64,000 nt of DNA, from the NCBI GenBank assembly GCA_018267825.1, contig JAFDXR010000003.1, positions 495,081 to 559,080 on the forward strand. Reading direction: 5' to 3'. Below, piece by piece: positions 9,750 through 19,677 of this stretch. The notes under the pieces are model-generated. The model had not been told where the DNA came from and did not search any database. It was given only the letters and a program-made list of their open reading frames with translations. The position numbers and the translations under genes were made by a program. Source of the stretch: Bacteroidota bacterium. GTDB taxonomy: Bacteria; Bacteroidota; Bacteroidia; B-17B0; Aurantibacillaceae. Each line of letters begins with the position of its first letter. Position 1 is the first letter of the stretch.

Positions 9750-11772
9750 TATTCATTCCTGTTTTTACAGGGCTCACAAAACTAAGTTCCCCCTTGTTGT
9801 TTTCTGCCATCAGGATCATGCCCTGGCTTTCAATGCCCTTGATCTTACGTGGTGCAAGGTTTACCAGAATACTCACCTGCTGACCGATAATCTCCTCGGG
9901 TTTATACCAGGCCGCAATACCACTCACCACCGTACGCACATCAATACCTGTATCAATCTTCAGCTTCATAAGCTTATCGGTTTTCGGCACACGTTCCGCT
10001 TCCAAGATCGTACCCACACGAATATCCATTTTAGAAAAATCGTCGAATGAGGTTTCCCCCTTCGCTGCTTCAACCGGGTTTTCCGTCACATTATTTTTCT
10101 TACTGGCCTCCAGCCTGTCCAGTTGAGGCTGTATGTCAGCATCTTCGAGTTTGGCAAACAACAGCTCATCTTTGTTAATGGTATGCCCGGCTGCCATGTT
10201 TGATGTCTGTTTGGAAGCATGCCATTTCAATACAGGCATATTCAGCATATCAAACAGTTTTCTGGAAGTAAACGGCAGAAACGGTTCGCTCACAATAGCC
10301 AGGTTGCAGGTAATCTGCAGAGCTACATTCATAATGGTGCGCACGCGTTCCTCATCTGTCTTAATGAGTTTCCATGGCTCGGTATCTGCCAGGTATTTAT
10401 TACCCAGGCGGGCCAGGTTCATCATTTCGGCAAGTGCTTCGCGGAATTTAAACTGCTCAATGGCAGCTTCGATCTTATCCGGGTAAGATGCCAGTTCTTC
10501 CAGTACCAGCAGGTCTTCTTTGGTATACTTATCTGCAGCGGGTACCGAACCGTTGTAGAACTTGTGTGTGAGCACCAGTGTGCGGTTCACAAAATTACCC
10601 AGTATGGCAACAAGTTCACTGTTATTCTTGGTCTGAAAATCTTTCCAGGTAAAATCGTTGTCTTTGGTCTCCGGTGCATTGGCACATAACACATAACGCA
10701 ATACATCCTGTTTACCTTTAAAGTCAAGCAGATACTCGTGAAGCCACACCGCCCAGTTACGGGAAGTGGAGATTTTATCGCCTTCGAGGTTCAGGAATTC
10801 ATTGGCCGGTACATTATCCGCCAGTACAAATTCACCATGCTGCATAAGCATGGCCGGGAAAATAATACAGTGAAACACGATATTATCTTTTCCAATAAAG
10901 TGGATCAGGCGTGATTCCTTATCCTTCCAGTATTTCTCCCAGTCGTCAGGCAACAGCTCTTTGGTGGCCGATATATACCCGATGGGCGCATCAAACCACA
11001 CGTACAGCACTTTCCCTTCGGCACCTTCAACCGGCACAGGCACACCCCAGTCGAGATCGCGGGTCATCGCCCGTGGCTGAAGTCCGTCGCCCGATTCGAG
11101 CCAACTGTTGCACTGACCGTATACATTGCTTTTCCAGTCTTTGTGCTTATCGAGGTAAGCCCTGATATCGGGTTGCAGTTTATCGAGCGGTAAAAACCAG
11201 TTTTTGGTTTGTTTCAACACCGGTTTATTTCCCGAGAGCGCCGATTTCGGTTCAATAAGTTCTGTGGGACTCAGAGAGCTTCCGCATTTTTCGCACTGGT
11301 CGCCGTAAGCATTCGGATTGCCGCATTTCGGGCAGGTTCCTGTAATGTAACGATCTGCCAGGAATTGTTTGGCCGATTCGTCATAGTATTGTTCAGTGAC
11401 CTGTTCCGTAAAAACACCTTTGTCGTAAAGTGTTTTGAAAAAATCGGAAGCCGTTTTATGGTGTACCGGCGAAGAGGTTCGTGAATATATATCGAAAGAA
11501 ATACCAAATTCCCTGAAAGCATCGCCCATCATTTTATGATACTTATCGACGACAGCCTGAGGTGTCACTCCTTCTTTTTTGGCTTTAATGGTGATAGGAA
11601 CGCCATGTTCATCGCTCCCGCAGATAAACTTTACGTCTTCTCCTTTGCTGCGTTTAAACCTCACATAAATATCGGAAGGAAGATAGCACCCGGCAAGGTG
11701 CCCGATATGGACGGGACCATTGGCATAAGGAAGGGCAGCAGTGACGAGTGTGCGTTTATAATTCGTGGGCAT
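9730..11772 (-). CDS. metG: Methionyl-tRNA synthetase with C-terminal tRNA-binding domain
   Basis: MetRS charges tRNA-Met with methionine. The ATG at 11772 gives [19 protein letters not shown], the normal family start (680 aa); the frame is open further upstream but those residues are not MetRS-like. Visible are the HIGH motif in PVHIGHLAG, the zinc-knuckle pair CPKC...CEKC of the large MetG1 type, the KMSKS-equivalent KISTS in [11 protein letters not shown], the anticodon-binding domain and an EMAP/Trbp111-like OB domain from about residue 580 ([15 protein letters not shown]) that aids dimerisation and tRNA capture. A -7 promoter element lies 39 nt upstream. Confidence 0.97.
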   Translation of the reverse strand: MPTNYKRTLVTAALPYANGPVHIGHLAGCYLPSDIYVRFKRSKGEDVKFICGSDEHGVPITIKAKKEGVTPQAVVDKYHKMMGDAFREFGISFDIYSRTSSPVHHKTASDFFKTLYDKGVFTEQVTEQYYDESAKQFLADRYITGTCPKCGNPNAYGDQCEKCGSSLSPTELIEPKSALSGNKPVLKQTKNWFLPLDKLQPDIRAYLDKHKDWKSNVYGQCNSWLESGDGLQPRAMTRDLDWGVPVPVEGAEGKVLYVWFDAPIGYISATKELLPDDWEKYWKDKESRLIHFIGKDNIVFHCIIFPAMLMQHGEFVLADNVPANEFLNLEGDKISTSRNWAVWLHEYLLDFKGKQDVLRYVLCANAPETKDNDFTWKDFQTKNNSELVAILGNFVNRTLVLTHKFYNGSVPAADKYTKEDLLVLEELASYPDKIEAAIEQFKFREALAEMMNLARLGNKYLADTEPWKLIKTDEERVRTIMNVALQITCNLAIVSEPFLPFTSRKLFDMLNMPVLKWHASKQTSNMAAGHTINKDELLFAKLEDADIQPQLDRLEASKKNNVTENPVEAAKGETSFDDFSKMDIRVGTILEAERVPKTDKLMKLKIDTGIDVRTVVSGIAAWYKPEEIIGQQVSILVNLAPRKIKGIESQGMILMAENNKGELSFVSPVKTGMNNGSLIK

Positions 11773-11810
11773 AAAGGTTTTGATTTGTGAATATAAATTG
11801 TAATCTTGTA

Positions 11811-11818
11811 CAAAGATA
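11811..11818 (-). promoter_or_regulatory. Bacteroidota -7 element for metG
   Basis: On the minus strand this reads TATCTTTG, a full match to TAnnTTTG, ending 38 nt before the metG ATG. No convincing -33 TTG is seen at the usual distance. Confidence 0.5.
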
Positions 11819-11851
11819 ATAGATAAACTTGCCTTTAAAAATCCCAATATC

Positions 11852-12628
11852 ATGAGTGCAAAAGAAACATGGAAGCCCATTGACCTGAAACGGGGTAAAA
11901 ATGCCGTTCAGAAATATGCTATTTCAACCCATGGCAGGATGTCGAGCTATACCGACGACCTGAAAAAAGCCCGGATATTGAGGGTTAACAACAATGGGGG
12001 GTTTCTGCAGGTAAATGTCCGCACTGATAAGAAATCCAGGGCCGTTTTGATTCACCGCGCAGTAGCCGAAGCCTTTCTGAAAAAGCCCTCCCCCAAACAT
12101 AGCTTTGTACTTCACCTCGATTATAACAAAAAAAACAACCATGTTTCAAACCTGAAATGGGCCACCCGGAAGGAACAGATTGAGCACGTGAAGAAAAGCC
12201 CTTATGTGATCATGTCCAAGAAACATCGCATGGTGGTGGGCTATCACTCCAAAACACTCGATGCTAAAAAAGTAGAAAAACTCAAACAGATGATCTGGGA
12301 CCCGGAGCGCAGGAAAACACTGGCGCAGATTGCCAGGCAATTCGGTGTTTCGGAAATGAATATTTACCGCATCAAATCCGGCGAATTCTGGTACCACATC
12401 CATGTTGAAGGTGAACCGATACATCCTAAATACAAGGAATACCTGAAAAACAGCGAGTACCACAAAAAGCTTCGCGAAAAAGAGGAAAAAGAACAAAAGA
12501 AAGCAGCGGCCGAACGCGAAAGCCGCCTGAAAGAAAAAGCCTCTAAAAAGAAAAAAAACGGTTCAAAATCTACAAAAACCGGAGCCTCTACCCTGGCAAA
12601 ACTCCTGAAGCGCAAAAAGAAAAAATAA
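11852..12628 (+). CDS. NUMOD4/HNH-type DNA-binding protein with helix-turn-helix and Lys-rich tail
   Basis: This 258-aa protein starts with a NUMOD4-like motif (WKPIDL, then [12 protein letters not shown]), followed by an HNH-like core with a His in [10 protein letters not shown] and the pair [19 protein letters not shown] (about 70-110). This is the layout of phage and group I intron homing endonucleases. A helix-turn-helix ([18 protein letters not shown], about 150-170) and a highly basic tail (about 205-258) follow. No intron or phage surrounds it. In Bacteroidota such stand-alone genes may act as regulators or nucleases; that is inference. It is divergent from metG and overlaps the next gene by 1 nt (TAATG). 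Confidence 0.75.
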   Translation: MSAKETWKPIDLKRGKNAVQKYAISTHGRMSSYTDDLKKARILRVNNNGGFLQVNVRTDKKSRAVLIHRAVAEAFLKKPSPKHSFVLHLDYNKKNNHVSNLKWATRKEQIEHVKKSPYVIMSKKHRMVVGYHSKTLDAKKVEKLKQMIWDPERRKTLAQIARQFGVSEMNIYRIKSGEFWYHIHVEGEPIHPKYKEYLKNSEYHKKLREKEEKEQKKAAAERESRLKEKASKKKKNGSKSTKTGASTLAKLLKRKKKK

Positions 12629-13518
12629 TGTTGATCCCTCCTTATTTAAAAGCAGGTGATGCTGTAGCTATTGTGGCCACCGCCCGAAAAATAAGCCGGG
12701 AAGAATTAGCCCCGGCCATAACAATCCTTGAAGGCTATGGCCTGCGTGTTTTGTGCGCTCCAAACCTGTTTGAACAGGAACACCAGTTTGCAGGAAGTGA
12801 CCACCAACGTGCGATTGACCTCCAGTGGTCTGTTGATCACCCGGAAGTCAAAGCGATCATCTGTGCCCGCGGCGGGTATGGAACCGTTAGAATCATTGAC
12901 CATGTTAATCTTCATGCACTGAAAACAAACCCACGCTGGATTGTCGGATACAGCGACATTACCGTATTACACTCCACCCTGTTGAATATGGGCCTTGCCA
13001 GCATTCATGGCACCATGCCCATCAATTTCACAAAGCACCGGGAAGCTACGGAAAGCCTGAAAAAGGCTCTGTTCGGCGAACCCATCCGTTACAGCACAGA
13101 AACTCAGCCCCTGAATCGCCAGGGCCATGCAGAAGGTATTGTATGCGGAGGAAACCTGTCATTACTCTATGCCCTGGCTGGTACACCAAGCGATATAGAC
13201 ACCACAGGGAAAATACTCTTCCTGGAAGACCTCGACGAGTACCTGTATCATATAGACCGCATGATACTCCAGCTCAAACGCAGCGGCAAACTCAGTAATC
13301 TTGCAGGCCTTGTTGTGGGCGGTATGAGCGATATGAAAGACAACACGATTCCTTTCGGAAAAACAGCAGAAGAGATTGTTGCGGAAGCTGTAAGCGAATA
13401 CAAATATCCGGTGTGCTTCGGTTTTCCGGCAGGACACATAGACCGGAACCTGGCACTGTATATGGGGCGTAAAGCCATGCTTGATGTCACTGCTGCCCAT
13501 GCCGTCTTATCTTATTAA
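12628..13518 (+). CDS. LD-carboxypeptidase (peptidase S66)
   Basis: LD-carboxypeptidases remove the terminal D-Ala from murein tetrapeptides during peptidoglycan recycling. This 296-aa protein shows the S66 nucleophile Ser109 in GYSDITVLH, the catalytic Glu in LFLEDLDEYLYHIDRM and the His in PAGHIDRNLAL. There is no signal peptide, so it is cytoplasmic like E. coli LdcA. Its ATG overlaps the stop of the NUMOD4 gene by one base, and the hydrolase gene follows after 11 nt, so the three probably form one operon. Confidence 0.93.
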   Translation: MLIPPYLKAGDAVAIVATARKISREELAPAITILEGYGLRVLCAPNLFEQEHQFAGSDHQRAIDLQWSVDHPEVKAIICARGGYGTVRIIDHVNLHALKTNPRWIVGYSDITVLHSTLLNMGLASIHGTMPINFTKHREATESLKKALFGEPIRYSTETQPLNRQGHAEGIVCGGNLSLLYALAGTPSDIDTTGKILFLEDLDEYLYHIDRMILQLKRSGKLSNLAGLVVGGMSDMKDNTIPFGKTAEEIVAEAVSEYKYPVCFGFPAGHIDRNLALYMGRKAMLDVTAAHAVLSY

Positions 13519-13529
13519 TCTGTTGATGT

Positions 13530-14327
13530 ATGTATTGCAAAACCAACGACAACCTGAACCTGTATTATGAAATCCATGGCAATGCATCTGCTGCCAATAC
13601 CATTGTTTTCCTGAACGGGCTTTCGCAATCGACTGTAGCCTGGCTACTCATGCTGCCACAACTCAAAAACGATTACCGCATTGTACTCATGGATTTTATT
13701 TTCCAGGGACAAAGTGATAAAACCGGTGAATGGCGCACATTCGATACGCATGCAGACGATGTGATCGCCATGATGAACCAGGCCGGTATTGATAAAGCCG
13801 TTGTGGCCGGTATTTCGTATGGCAGTCTGGTAGCGCAGCACATGGCAGTGAACCATGCTTCGCGGATTAAAAAACTGGTACTCATGTCGACCTTTGCGCA
13901 TAAAACACCCTACTACGAGGCGATAGAACTTTCGTGGTGGCGGGCCCTTGAAAAAGGCGGCTACAGCCTTATGCTCGACATTATGCTACCATCTGTGCTA
14001 AGCGAGAACTACTTCCTCAATCCACTGATCCCGATAGACCTTATGAAACAGGCGCGCCAGGAAACCAACGAAGACAGCAAGGCGCTTTTCAAACTCATGC
14101 GTGCTACCAAGGAACGTCCCGATTACAGGCCGGCCCTGCAGCGTGTGACTTCAGAATCGCTGGTGATCCAGGGCGAAAAAGACCTGTTGTTTCCGGTTCA
14201 CATGGCCAATGAGGTTGTAAAAGCTATTCCCGGCTGCAGGCTCGAAATTATTCCAAATGCAGGCCATACGCTGAACCTGGAGGCTGTACCCCAGCTATGT
14301 GCTATACTACGGGCTTTCGTAGGGTAA
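13530..14327 (+). CDS. Alpha/beta hydrolase
   Basis: This 265-aa alpha/beta hydrolase has the oxyanion loop in FLNGLSQS, the nucleophile elbow GISYGS (Ser96), an acid in IQGEKDLLFP and the C-terminal His in NAGHTLNLE. The layout resembles 3-oxoadipate enol-lactonase, haloperoxidase-like and BioH-like esterases. The substrate is unknown, and no pathway genes accompany it. Confidence 0.88.
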   Translation: MYCKTNDNLNLYYEIHGNASAANTIVFLNGLSQSTVAWLLMLPQLKNDYRIVLMDFIFQGQSDKTGEWRTFDTHADDVIAMMNQAGIDKAVVAGISYGSLVAQHMAVNHASRIKKLVLMSTFAHKTPYYEAIELSWWRALEKGGYSLMLDIMLPSVLSENYFLNPLIPIDLMKQARQETNEDSKALFKLMRATKERPDYRPALQRVTSESLVIQGEKDLLFPVHMANEVVKAIPGCRLEIIPNAGHTLNLEAVPQLCAILRAFVG

Positions 14328-14356
14328 AGGCCCGTTAAAAAACGTTAAGGCCACAG

Positions 14357-14385
14357 TTTGCAGACCGACAACTTAATTACATTTG
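14357..14385 (+). promoter_or_regulatory. Candidate promoter of the histidine kinase/response regulator operon
   Basis: TTTG (14357-14360), 17 nt, then TACATTTG (14378-14385) matches the Bacteroidota -33/-7 pattern. The ATG follows 6 nt later, so the transcript would be leaderless or nearly so. Confidence 0.55.
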
Positions 14386-14391
14386 TACTTT

Positions 14392-15957
14392 ATGAATAAG
14401 CACAACGTAGGTGTGATATCAGTTTTAGTGGGGATTGCCCTGGTTGCGCTCATTGCCATTCAGGTATACTGGATTCGCAGTTCCATGACCCTGAAAAAAG
14501 AAGAGTTTGAACGCTCGGTGAATGAGGCCCTGAAGATCACCGCCTATAAGCTCGAGAAAATTGCCACCGCCAATAAAGTGGCTAAAAAAATCAAGCTGCG
14601 TAAACAAGGTGTGCGTGTTACCAATCCCAGCATAACACCAACCAAAGACAATAAAAATGTTCAGGTAAAAATTTTCGAAGAACTCAGCACCGACTCCAGT
14701 GGCGTTATTACCAGTCGTTTATCGCAGAAAGAATTTGTGGGCGATTCGCTCAATATGCAGAACCATTTCCTGCCCTATGAATTATTGAGTGCCTCCCAGA
14801 ATACGGCCAAAAATATTGAAAATCTGAGAGCCGACCTGCTCGAAACCAAAACAGAAATCGTTAACGACATTTTCGATGAGCTCATCAGTATTAATATATA
14901 TAAAGACTATAAGCCCACAATCGACTCTCTGATGCTCGATAGCATCCTGCGTACCTCTCTGCTGGAAGAAGGCATTTCAGCAAACTATAAATACTTTATC
15001 AGCACATCGGCCTCCAAGCTGAAGGGCAATTTTAAAGAACCCGGTAAAGAATGTGATTCACTGGGATGTTATTATAAAATCAATCTTTCGCCCAACAACG
15101 TCTTTGTCAAACCCCAATACCTCAGCATCAGTTTTCCGAATCAGAAAAACTACCTGCTTCAAACCATGTGGGCCATGCTTTGTGTTTCGGGTATTGTGAT
15201 CCTCATTCTCATCTTTGCATTTTATTACACCATTGGCACCATTTTCAGGCAGAAAAAACTCTCGGTCATCAAGAACGATTTTATCAGCAATATGACGCAT
15301 GAGTTCAAAACACCCATCAGTACTATTTCGCTGGCCTGTGAGATGCTCAACGATGAAACGGTAGCCAAGACTCCGGAGAAGCAACACCGTTTCGTAAAAA
15401 TGATCAAGGATGAAAACAAGCGTTTAAGTGTACTGGTGGAAAGTATTCTGCAGACATCCATTCTTGATAAAGGTGAGTTTAAACTGAAAAAATCGGACAT
15501 CGATGTACATGATATTATTAACCAGGCTATTCAGAATACCCAGCTTTTAATTGAACAACGCCAGGGCTCTGTGGTAAAACAACTCCTGGCTGATAATCCA
15601 ACCATTAATGCCGATAGAGTTCACCTCACAAACATTGTATTTAACCTCATTGACAATGCTGTGAAGTACACAAAAGAGACTCCGCATATAATAATCAGCA
15701 CCAAAAACACGTTAGACGGTATTGAGATTGCTGTGAAAGATAATGGTATCGGAATCAGCAAGGAAAACCAGAAAAAGATCTTTGAAAAATTTTACCGTGT
15801 ACCTACCGGTAACGTACACAATGTCAAGGGGTTTGGCCTTGGCCTAAGCTACGTTCTGGCAGTGGTTCAGAAACACGGTGGCACGATAAATGTAGAAAGT
15901 GAACCCGGGAAAGGCAGTACATTTATTGTGAAAATGCCCTATAAACAAGTAAATTAG
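14392..15957 (+). CDS. Membrane sensor histidine kinase
   Basis: This 521-aa kinase starts at the ATG at 14392; an in-frame ATG 9 nt upstream would sit inside the -7 element. It has a transmembrane helix at about 8-27, a periplasmic domain of about 235 residues with no recognised fold, a second helix at about 260-285, and then HisKA with phospho-acceptor His303 in SNMTHEFKTPIS. The HATPase_c boxes follow: N box VFNLIDNAVKYTKE, G1 VKDNGIGI, F box and G2 GFGLGLSYV. It pairs with the OmpR-type regulator 31 nt downstream. The signal is unknown. Confidence 0.93.
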   Translation: MNKHNVGVISVLVGIALVALIAIQVYWIRSSMTLKKEEFERSVNEALKITAYKLEKIATANKVAKKIKLRKQGVRVTNPSITPTKDNKNVQVKIFEELSTDSSGVITSRLSQKEFVGDSLNMQNHFLPYELLSASQNTAKNIENLRADLLETKTEIVNDIFDELISINIYKDYKPTIDSLMLDSILRTSLLEEGISANYKYFISTSASKLKGNFKEPGKECDSLGCYYKINLSPNNVFVKPQYLSISFPNQKNYLLQTMWAMLCVSGIVILILIFAFYYTIGTIFRQKKLSVIKNDFISNMTHEFKTPISTISLACEMLNDETVAKTPEKQHRFVKMIKDENKRLSVLVESILQTSILDKGEFKLKKSDIDVHDIINQAIQNTQLLIEQRQGSVVKQLLADNPTINADRVHLTNIVFNLIDNAVKYTKETPHIIISTKNTLDGIEIAVKDNGIGISKENQKKIFEKFYRVPTGNVHNVKGFGLGLSYVLAVVQKHGGTINVESEPGKGSTFIVKMPYKQVN

Positions 15958-15988
15958 TATTACATAAAACGAGATAAATTAAACGTAT

Positions 15989-16690
15989 ATGGAAAATATA
16001 AAAACCAAAATACTGCTTGTAGAAGATGATCCTAACTTAGGTACCCTTTTACAGGAATATTTAGATGCTAAAGGTTTTGAAACAAAGCTGGCCGATGATG
16101 GCAAAAAAGGATTCGATGCTTTTTGCAAAGGCGCCTTCGACCTGCTGCTGCTGGATGTGATGATGCCCGTAAAAGACGGGATCACACTCGCCAAAGAAAT
16201 CCGGGTAACCGACAAAAACACCCCGATTATTTTCCTGACCGCCAAAAGCATGAAAGAAGACACCATCGAAGGATTCAATGCCGGTGGTGATGATTATATT
16301 ACCAAACCATTCAGCATGGAAGAACTGCTCGTTCGGGTAAATGCCGTGCTACGCCGCAGTAACAAACAACGCGCGCAAAACAGCGACGATGTAAAATTTT
16401 CTATCGGCAAATACGCGTTCGATGCAGAAAAACAAACACTCATTCATGGCAAAGAAGAACAAAAACTGACCACCAAAGAAAGTCAGCTGCTGCGCCTGTT
16501 ATGTGTACATAAAAATGATGTGCTCGACCGTAACTTTGCTCTGAAAACCATCTGGCACGACGACAACTATTTTAATGGCCGCAGCATGGATGTGTATATT
16601 GCCAAGCTTCGCAAATACCTGAAAGACGACAATAAAGTGGAAATCATAAATATTCACGGCAAAGGCTTTAAGCTTCTCGTGAATAGCTAA
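15989..16690 (+). CDS. OmpR/PhoB-family response regulator
   Basis: This 233-aa protein has a receiver domain (acidic pair EDD at 11-13, phospho-acceptor Asp56 in LLLLDVMMPV, switch Thr in FLTAKS, Lys in YITKPFS) and a C-terminal winged-helix DNA-binding domain (about 130-230, with SMDVYIAKLRKYL as the recognition helix). It lies 31 nt after the kinase gene and before a strong terminator, so the pair is a two-gene operon. The target genes are unknown. Confidence 0.95.
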   Translation: MENIKTKILLVEDDPNLGTLLQEYLDAKGFETKLADDGKKGFDAFCKGAFDLLLLDVMMPVKDGITLAKEIRVTDKNTPIIFLTAKSMKEDTIEGFNAGGDDYITKPFSMEELLVRVNAVLRRSNKQRAQNSDDVKFSIGKYAFDAEKQTLIHGKEEQKLTTKESQLLRLLCVHKNDVLDRNFALKTIWHDDNYFNGRSMDVYIAKLRKYLKDDNKVEIINIHGKGFKLLVNS

Positions 16691-16712
16691 ACTTTCAGAC
16701 CTGATTCATAAA

Positions 16713-16737
16713 AAAAGAGCCCCGCCGGGGCTCTTTT
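16713..16737. terminator. Bidirectional terminator between convergent genes
   Basis: GAGCCCC/GGGGCTC with a 3-nt loop, flanked by AAAA and TTTT, lies between the response regulator and the convergent T9SS gene and can serve both strands. Confidence 0.85.
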
Positions 16738-16749
16738 CATTTCATCCGT

Positions 16750-18030
16750 TTAATCCAGTATCAGGCGTTTGTAGCCGGTTCCTCGTTCGCATACAATCGA
16801 AACCATATAAACTCCCCTGTCGAGGTCATTCACCGCGATTGTGGTTTCTCCATGGAGTCCTGTCCGCCGAAGAACAGTACGGCCCTGCATATCGGTTATA
16901 ACAACACTGTACGGCAATCCGCAATTTACTTTTATGGTATGGGTAGCCGGGTTTGGCGATAAGCTCCAGTCGGGTAATGCCGATAACTCATAAATACCAC
17001 TCACGGCATTTTGCCGCATGTTTGAATACACCAGTGTATCTGCATTTCCTGCATTCGACGTACATCCTGTGGGTTTTGGGATAGCGATGCGGTAATACGC
17101 TGTGCCACCGATCGGTGAAGTATCGGTATACGAGGTTATGTTGGATGCAACTTGCGCATACAGGCTCATGGAGCTAGTGCTTACCCCACGATAAATGTAT
17201 TGTGTATTATATGAAATACCCGTATAGTTATTCCAGCTCAGGTTCACCACATTGCTGACTCCGAGACTGGCCTGCAACAAAATGGTTTTATGAATTCCTG
17301 AATTCGAAGAGCGACCGTCGCAGGTATCAAGACGCTGCACATAATAGCGATATGACTTCTGATTGCAATTGGAAGCCGTGTCCACATACACATCAGGCGC
17401 TGTAAGTGGCACATACGCGATAGAATCCCAGACATTGGTCACCGCACTTTCGCGGTAAATAATGGTGCCGGCGAGCGCAGCATTCATGTCATGATTAAAA
17501 TACACTGAATTATGTACGTTATCGTCTGCATTGACATAACAAACAGCCGGCGGAACGAACTCATTGCAATTTGTACCGCATCCCTGCCCTGTTCCACCCA
17601 CCTGGGTTATGTTAACCGTTTGGGGAGTCTGTGTAGAGAACATGAAGGCATAATAAGCCCCCACCGTGGCACTGGGAATGCTGAGTGTTTTGGTACTCGT
17701 GGCATTATCGTCGCAGGCTACAATATTTGCAGCGCTGATATTTGCACAAAAACCGGTACCAGGGAATGGACCCCAGCAGATGATACTGAAATCCACACTA
17801 CTGCTCAACTGCAGGTCTATATTACCGGCTGTTGTGATCCGTGTGTACATCCAATAGGCGCTGACCGGGCTGGAAAGACAGCCGTAACTTGGCCCGGCAC
17901 CAACTGTATTACCCGGTGCAAGCAAAACACTGCCTCCGGGAGTACAAAAAGGTACAGGATGCGCGCAGTCTGTCTGTGCCACCAGATAGCCTGAAAAACT
18001 CAGCAACATCAAAAGAATAATTTTTTTCAT
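16750..18030 (-). CDS. Secreted protein with T9SS type A sorting domain
   Basis: This 426-aa protein has a signal peptide (MKKIILLMLLSFSGYLVA, then QTDCAHP). A Cys-rich N-terminal beta domain (about 20-145) is followed by one or two fibronectin-type-III-like segments (about 165-345; SYRYYVQRLDTC, TSYTDTSPIGGTAYYRI). The C-terminal T9SS sorting domain starts with LSPNPATHTIKV and ends in DRGVYMVSIVCERGTGYKRLILD. It should be exported by Sec and then passed across the outer membrane by T9SS. The function is unknown; adhesion or surface display is plausible for the fold. Confidence 0.88.
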   Translation of the reverse strand: MKKIILLMLLSFSGYLVAQTDCAHPVPFCTPGGSVLLAPGNTVGAGPSYGCLSSPVSAYWMYTRITTAGNIDLQLSSSVDFSIICWGPFPGTGFCANISAANIVACDDNATSTKTLSIPSATVGAYYAFMFSTQTPQTVNITQVGGTGQGCGTNCNEFVPPAVCYVNADDNVHNSVYFNHDMNAALAGTIIYRESAVTNVWDSIAYVPLTAPDVYVDTASNCNQKSYRYYVQRLDTCDGRSSNSGIHKTILLQASLGVSNVVNLSWNNYTGISYNTQYIYRGVSTSSMSLYAQVASNITSYTDTSPIGGTAYYRIAIPKPTGCTSNAGNADTLVYSNMRQNAVSGIYELSALPDWSLSPNPATHTIKVNCGLPYSVVITDMQGRTVLRRTGLHGETTIAVNDLDRGVYMVSIVCERGTGYKRLILD

Positions 18031-18159
18031 TATAGTAAATTTTAAGAGTTAGGGGAAAAATCCAGAGGCCTTATCTAAGATACATTTTTTTCAATTAGCT
18101 TCCAAAAACTCCGGAGAATCTATTGTCGATACGAACGAAGTTTCCGAAATTTACATAAC

Positions 18160-18891
18160 ATGTTTGATGGCTTTGATATTGAGAAAGAACTGAAGCGTGA
18201 ACGGGATAAAAAAAAGAAGACCCCCGACGCACTCATACATGCCGTAGACTCCATTCTGGAAGAAAGTGCATTTAAGGAACAGGCTATTCTACACACCATT
18301 CGCCACAATGAACCACTGCCGGAACTCCCGGATGAAAAGCACCTGGATGCCGATATGATCTTTTCTGAAAAAGAGATCAAAACGCAATGCATAGCACTTC
18401 GTCTGAAATTTCTCGACAGCAGGCATTATAAATTTGACATCCCCTACGAGGCTATTCTGAAAATAAAACACCTGAACGAAGTATGCGGCATGGATCTCTG
18501 CAAGTTCAGCATCCTGGCACCCGCCAGTGAGTTTGGCCGGGATAAAAAAGACAATCATTCCGTTTTATTTGCATGGACCGCCCAGGGACATTATTACCTG
18601 GTGCATGCCTGGGGGCATAAACTGAAATGGCATCAGAAGCTCCGTGCCTTCCCGCTTAGAAATTTCGAAACGCTGTTTTTAACTGTAAGCAGTATCGCAT
18701 TTATAACTACGATGTCGCTGCCCACGCGCCTCATTACACTCGACCATGAAGCCACTTACTGGTGTGGCTACCGGATCGCTACATTTTTTCACCTGCTTAT
18801 TTTCTATTCGGGGGTCACGGCTTATTTACTGGTTGGTTTCAACCGGAGTTTCAGCGGGTCGGTATGGAAAACAGAAAAAGAATACGATTAG
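18160..18891 (+). CDS. Hypothetical membrane protein
   Basis: This 243-aa protein has a long charged N-terminal cytoplasmic part (about 1-165, starting with the Lys/Arg-rich KELKRERDKKKK). Two hydrophobic helices follow at about 170-187 and 203-230, with a conserved-looking NFETLFLTVSSIAF entry. I do not recognise the family. The protein is soluble-plus-anchor in shape and lies 24 bp from the convergent RDD gene. Confidence 0.6.
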   Translation: MFDGFDIEKELKRERDKKKKTPDALIHAVDSILEESAFKEQAILHTIRHNEPLPELPDEKHLDADMIFSEKEIKTQCIALRLKFLDSRHYKFDIPYEAILKIKHLNEVCGMDLCKFSILAPASEFGRDKKDNHSVLFAWTAQGHYYLVHAWGHKLKWHQKLRAFPLRNFETLFLTVSSIAFITTMSLPTRLITLDHEATYWCGYRIATFFHLLIFYSGVTAYLLVGFNRSFSGSVWKTEKEYD

Positions 18892-18915
18892 CTTCTAAGC
18901 GGATGTTTCGTAACT

Positions 18916-19656
18916 CTATTTTTCAAACTGATAGTGACTATAATCCATAATCACTGCTTTAAGGAATTCATCATCTCTTAAATTGCTGCTCACGCCCATC
19001 TTGGTCTTAACTTTAACAGCCAGTTTGGTAAGCACATCGGGTCTGTTGTTGCTTATGCTGTATGCAAGAATGTCTTTTATAGTATCAATATCCTTATCGT
19101 TCAGTAAAGCCACCTGGTTAAATAAAATAGTATAATCGGGCTGTTGTTTATGAAGAATAGTGTCGCGCAGGGTAATTTTCGATCCAAGCTTTATAACCGT
19201 TGTCCCTGCTGCCATATCTCCCAGCCGTTGACTTTTATCGGTCAGTGCCACAGAGATGAGCGCCACAAAGCCATCGAACAGGTGAATATCAATAATCCGC
19301 AGTAAAGACCTCAGCGCGTAGGATCCAATACCGGGTTGTGTCCCGTCCAGTTTCACCACCTTGATCCCCAGTATTTTTTTCCCGAAGCTCTGTCCGTTCA
19401 TAAAGGTTTCGCTCAGGAAATGATATAGAATAACGGGCAGCAATGCAATAATCACCAGCGTAATTGCCAGGTAATCGGGTTCGCCATACTCTGCCTTTTT
19501 CAGCTCTCCGATAACCCCTACTACGTATACAACAAGTACAATGTATACCAACATAAAGATCATATCGAGAATAGTACTCAAAATCCGGAGACCGATACCA
19601 GCCGGTTCATACTCAAGTTCTACGTTTTGCGTGGTGGATATTTTAATGCCGTCCAT
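18916..19656 (-). CDS. RDD-family membrane protein
   Basis: This 246-aa protein has the RDD layout: an N-terminal helix with Arg and Asp (GIGLRILSTILDMIFML), a second membrane segment, the motif NGQSFGKKILGIKVVKLDG, ALRSLLRIID and the TDKSQRLGDMAAGT segment. It carries a soluble C-terminal extension of about 80 residues. RDD proteins often sit beside SpoIIM, MoxR and DUF58 genes, as here, where it is divergent (21 bp) from the SpoIIM gene. The role is not established; transport and membrane-stress functions have been proposed for family members. Confidence 0.88.
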   Translation of the reverse strand: MDGIKISTTQNVELEYEPAGIGLRILSTILDMIFMLVYIVLVVYVVGVIGELKKAEYGEPDYLAITLVIIALLPVILYHFLSETFMNGQSFGKKILGIKVVKLDGTQPGIGSYALRSLLRIIDIHLFDGFVALISVALTDKSQRLGDMAAGTTVIKLGSKITLRDTILHKQQPDYTILFNQVALLNDKDIDTIKDILAYSISNNRPDVLTKLAVKVKTKMGVSSNLRDDEFLKAVIMDYSHYQFEK

Positions 19657-19677
19657 AAAAACAAAAATGCTAAATTT

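Noticed and set aside
11773..11880. N-terminal extension of MetRS
   Set aside because: The extra residues do not resemble MetRS and include the -7 promoter element; the ATG at 11772 fits the family.
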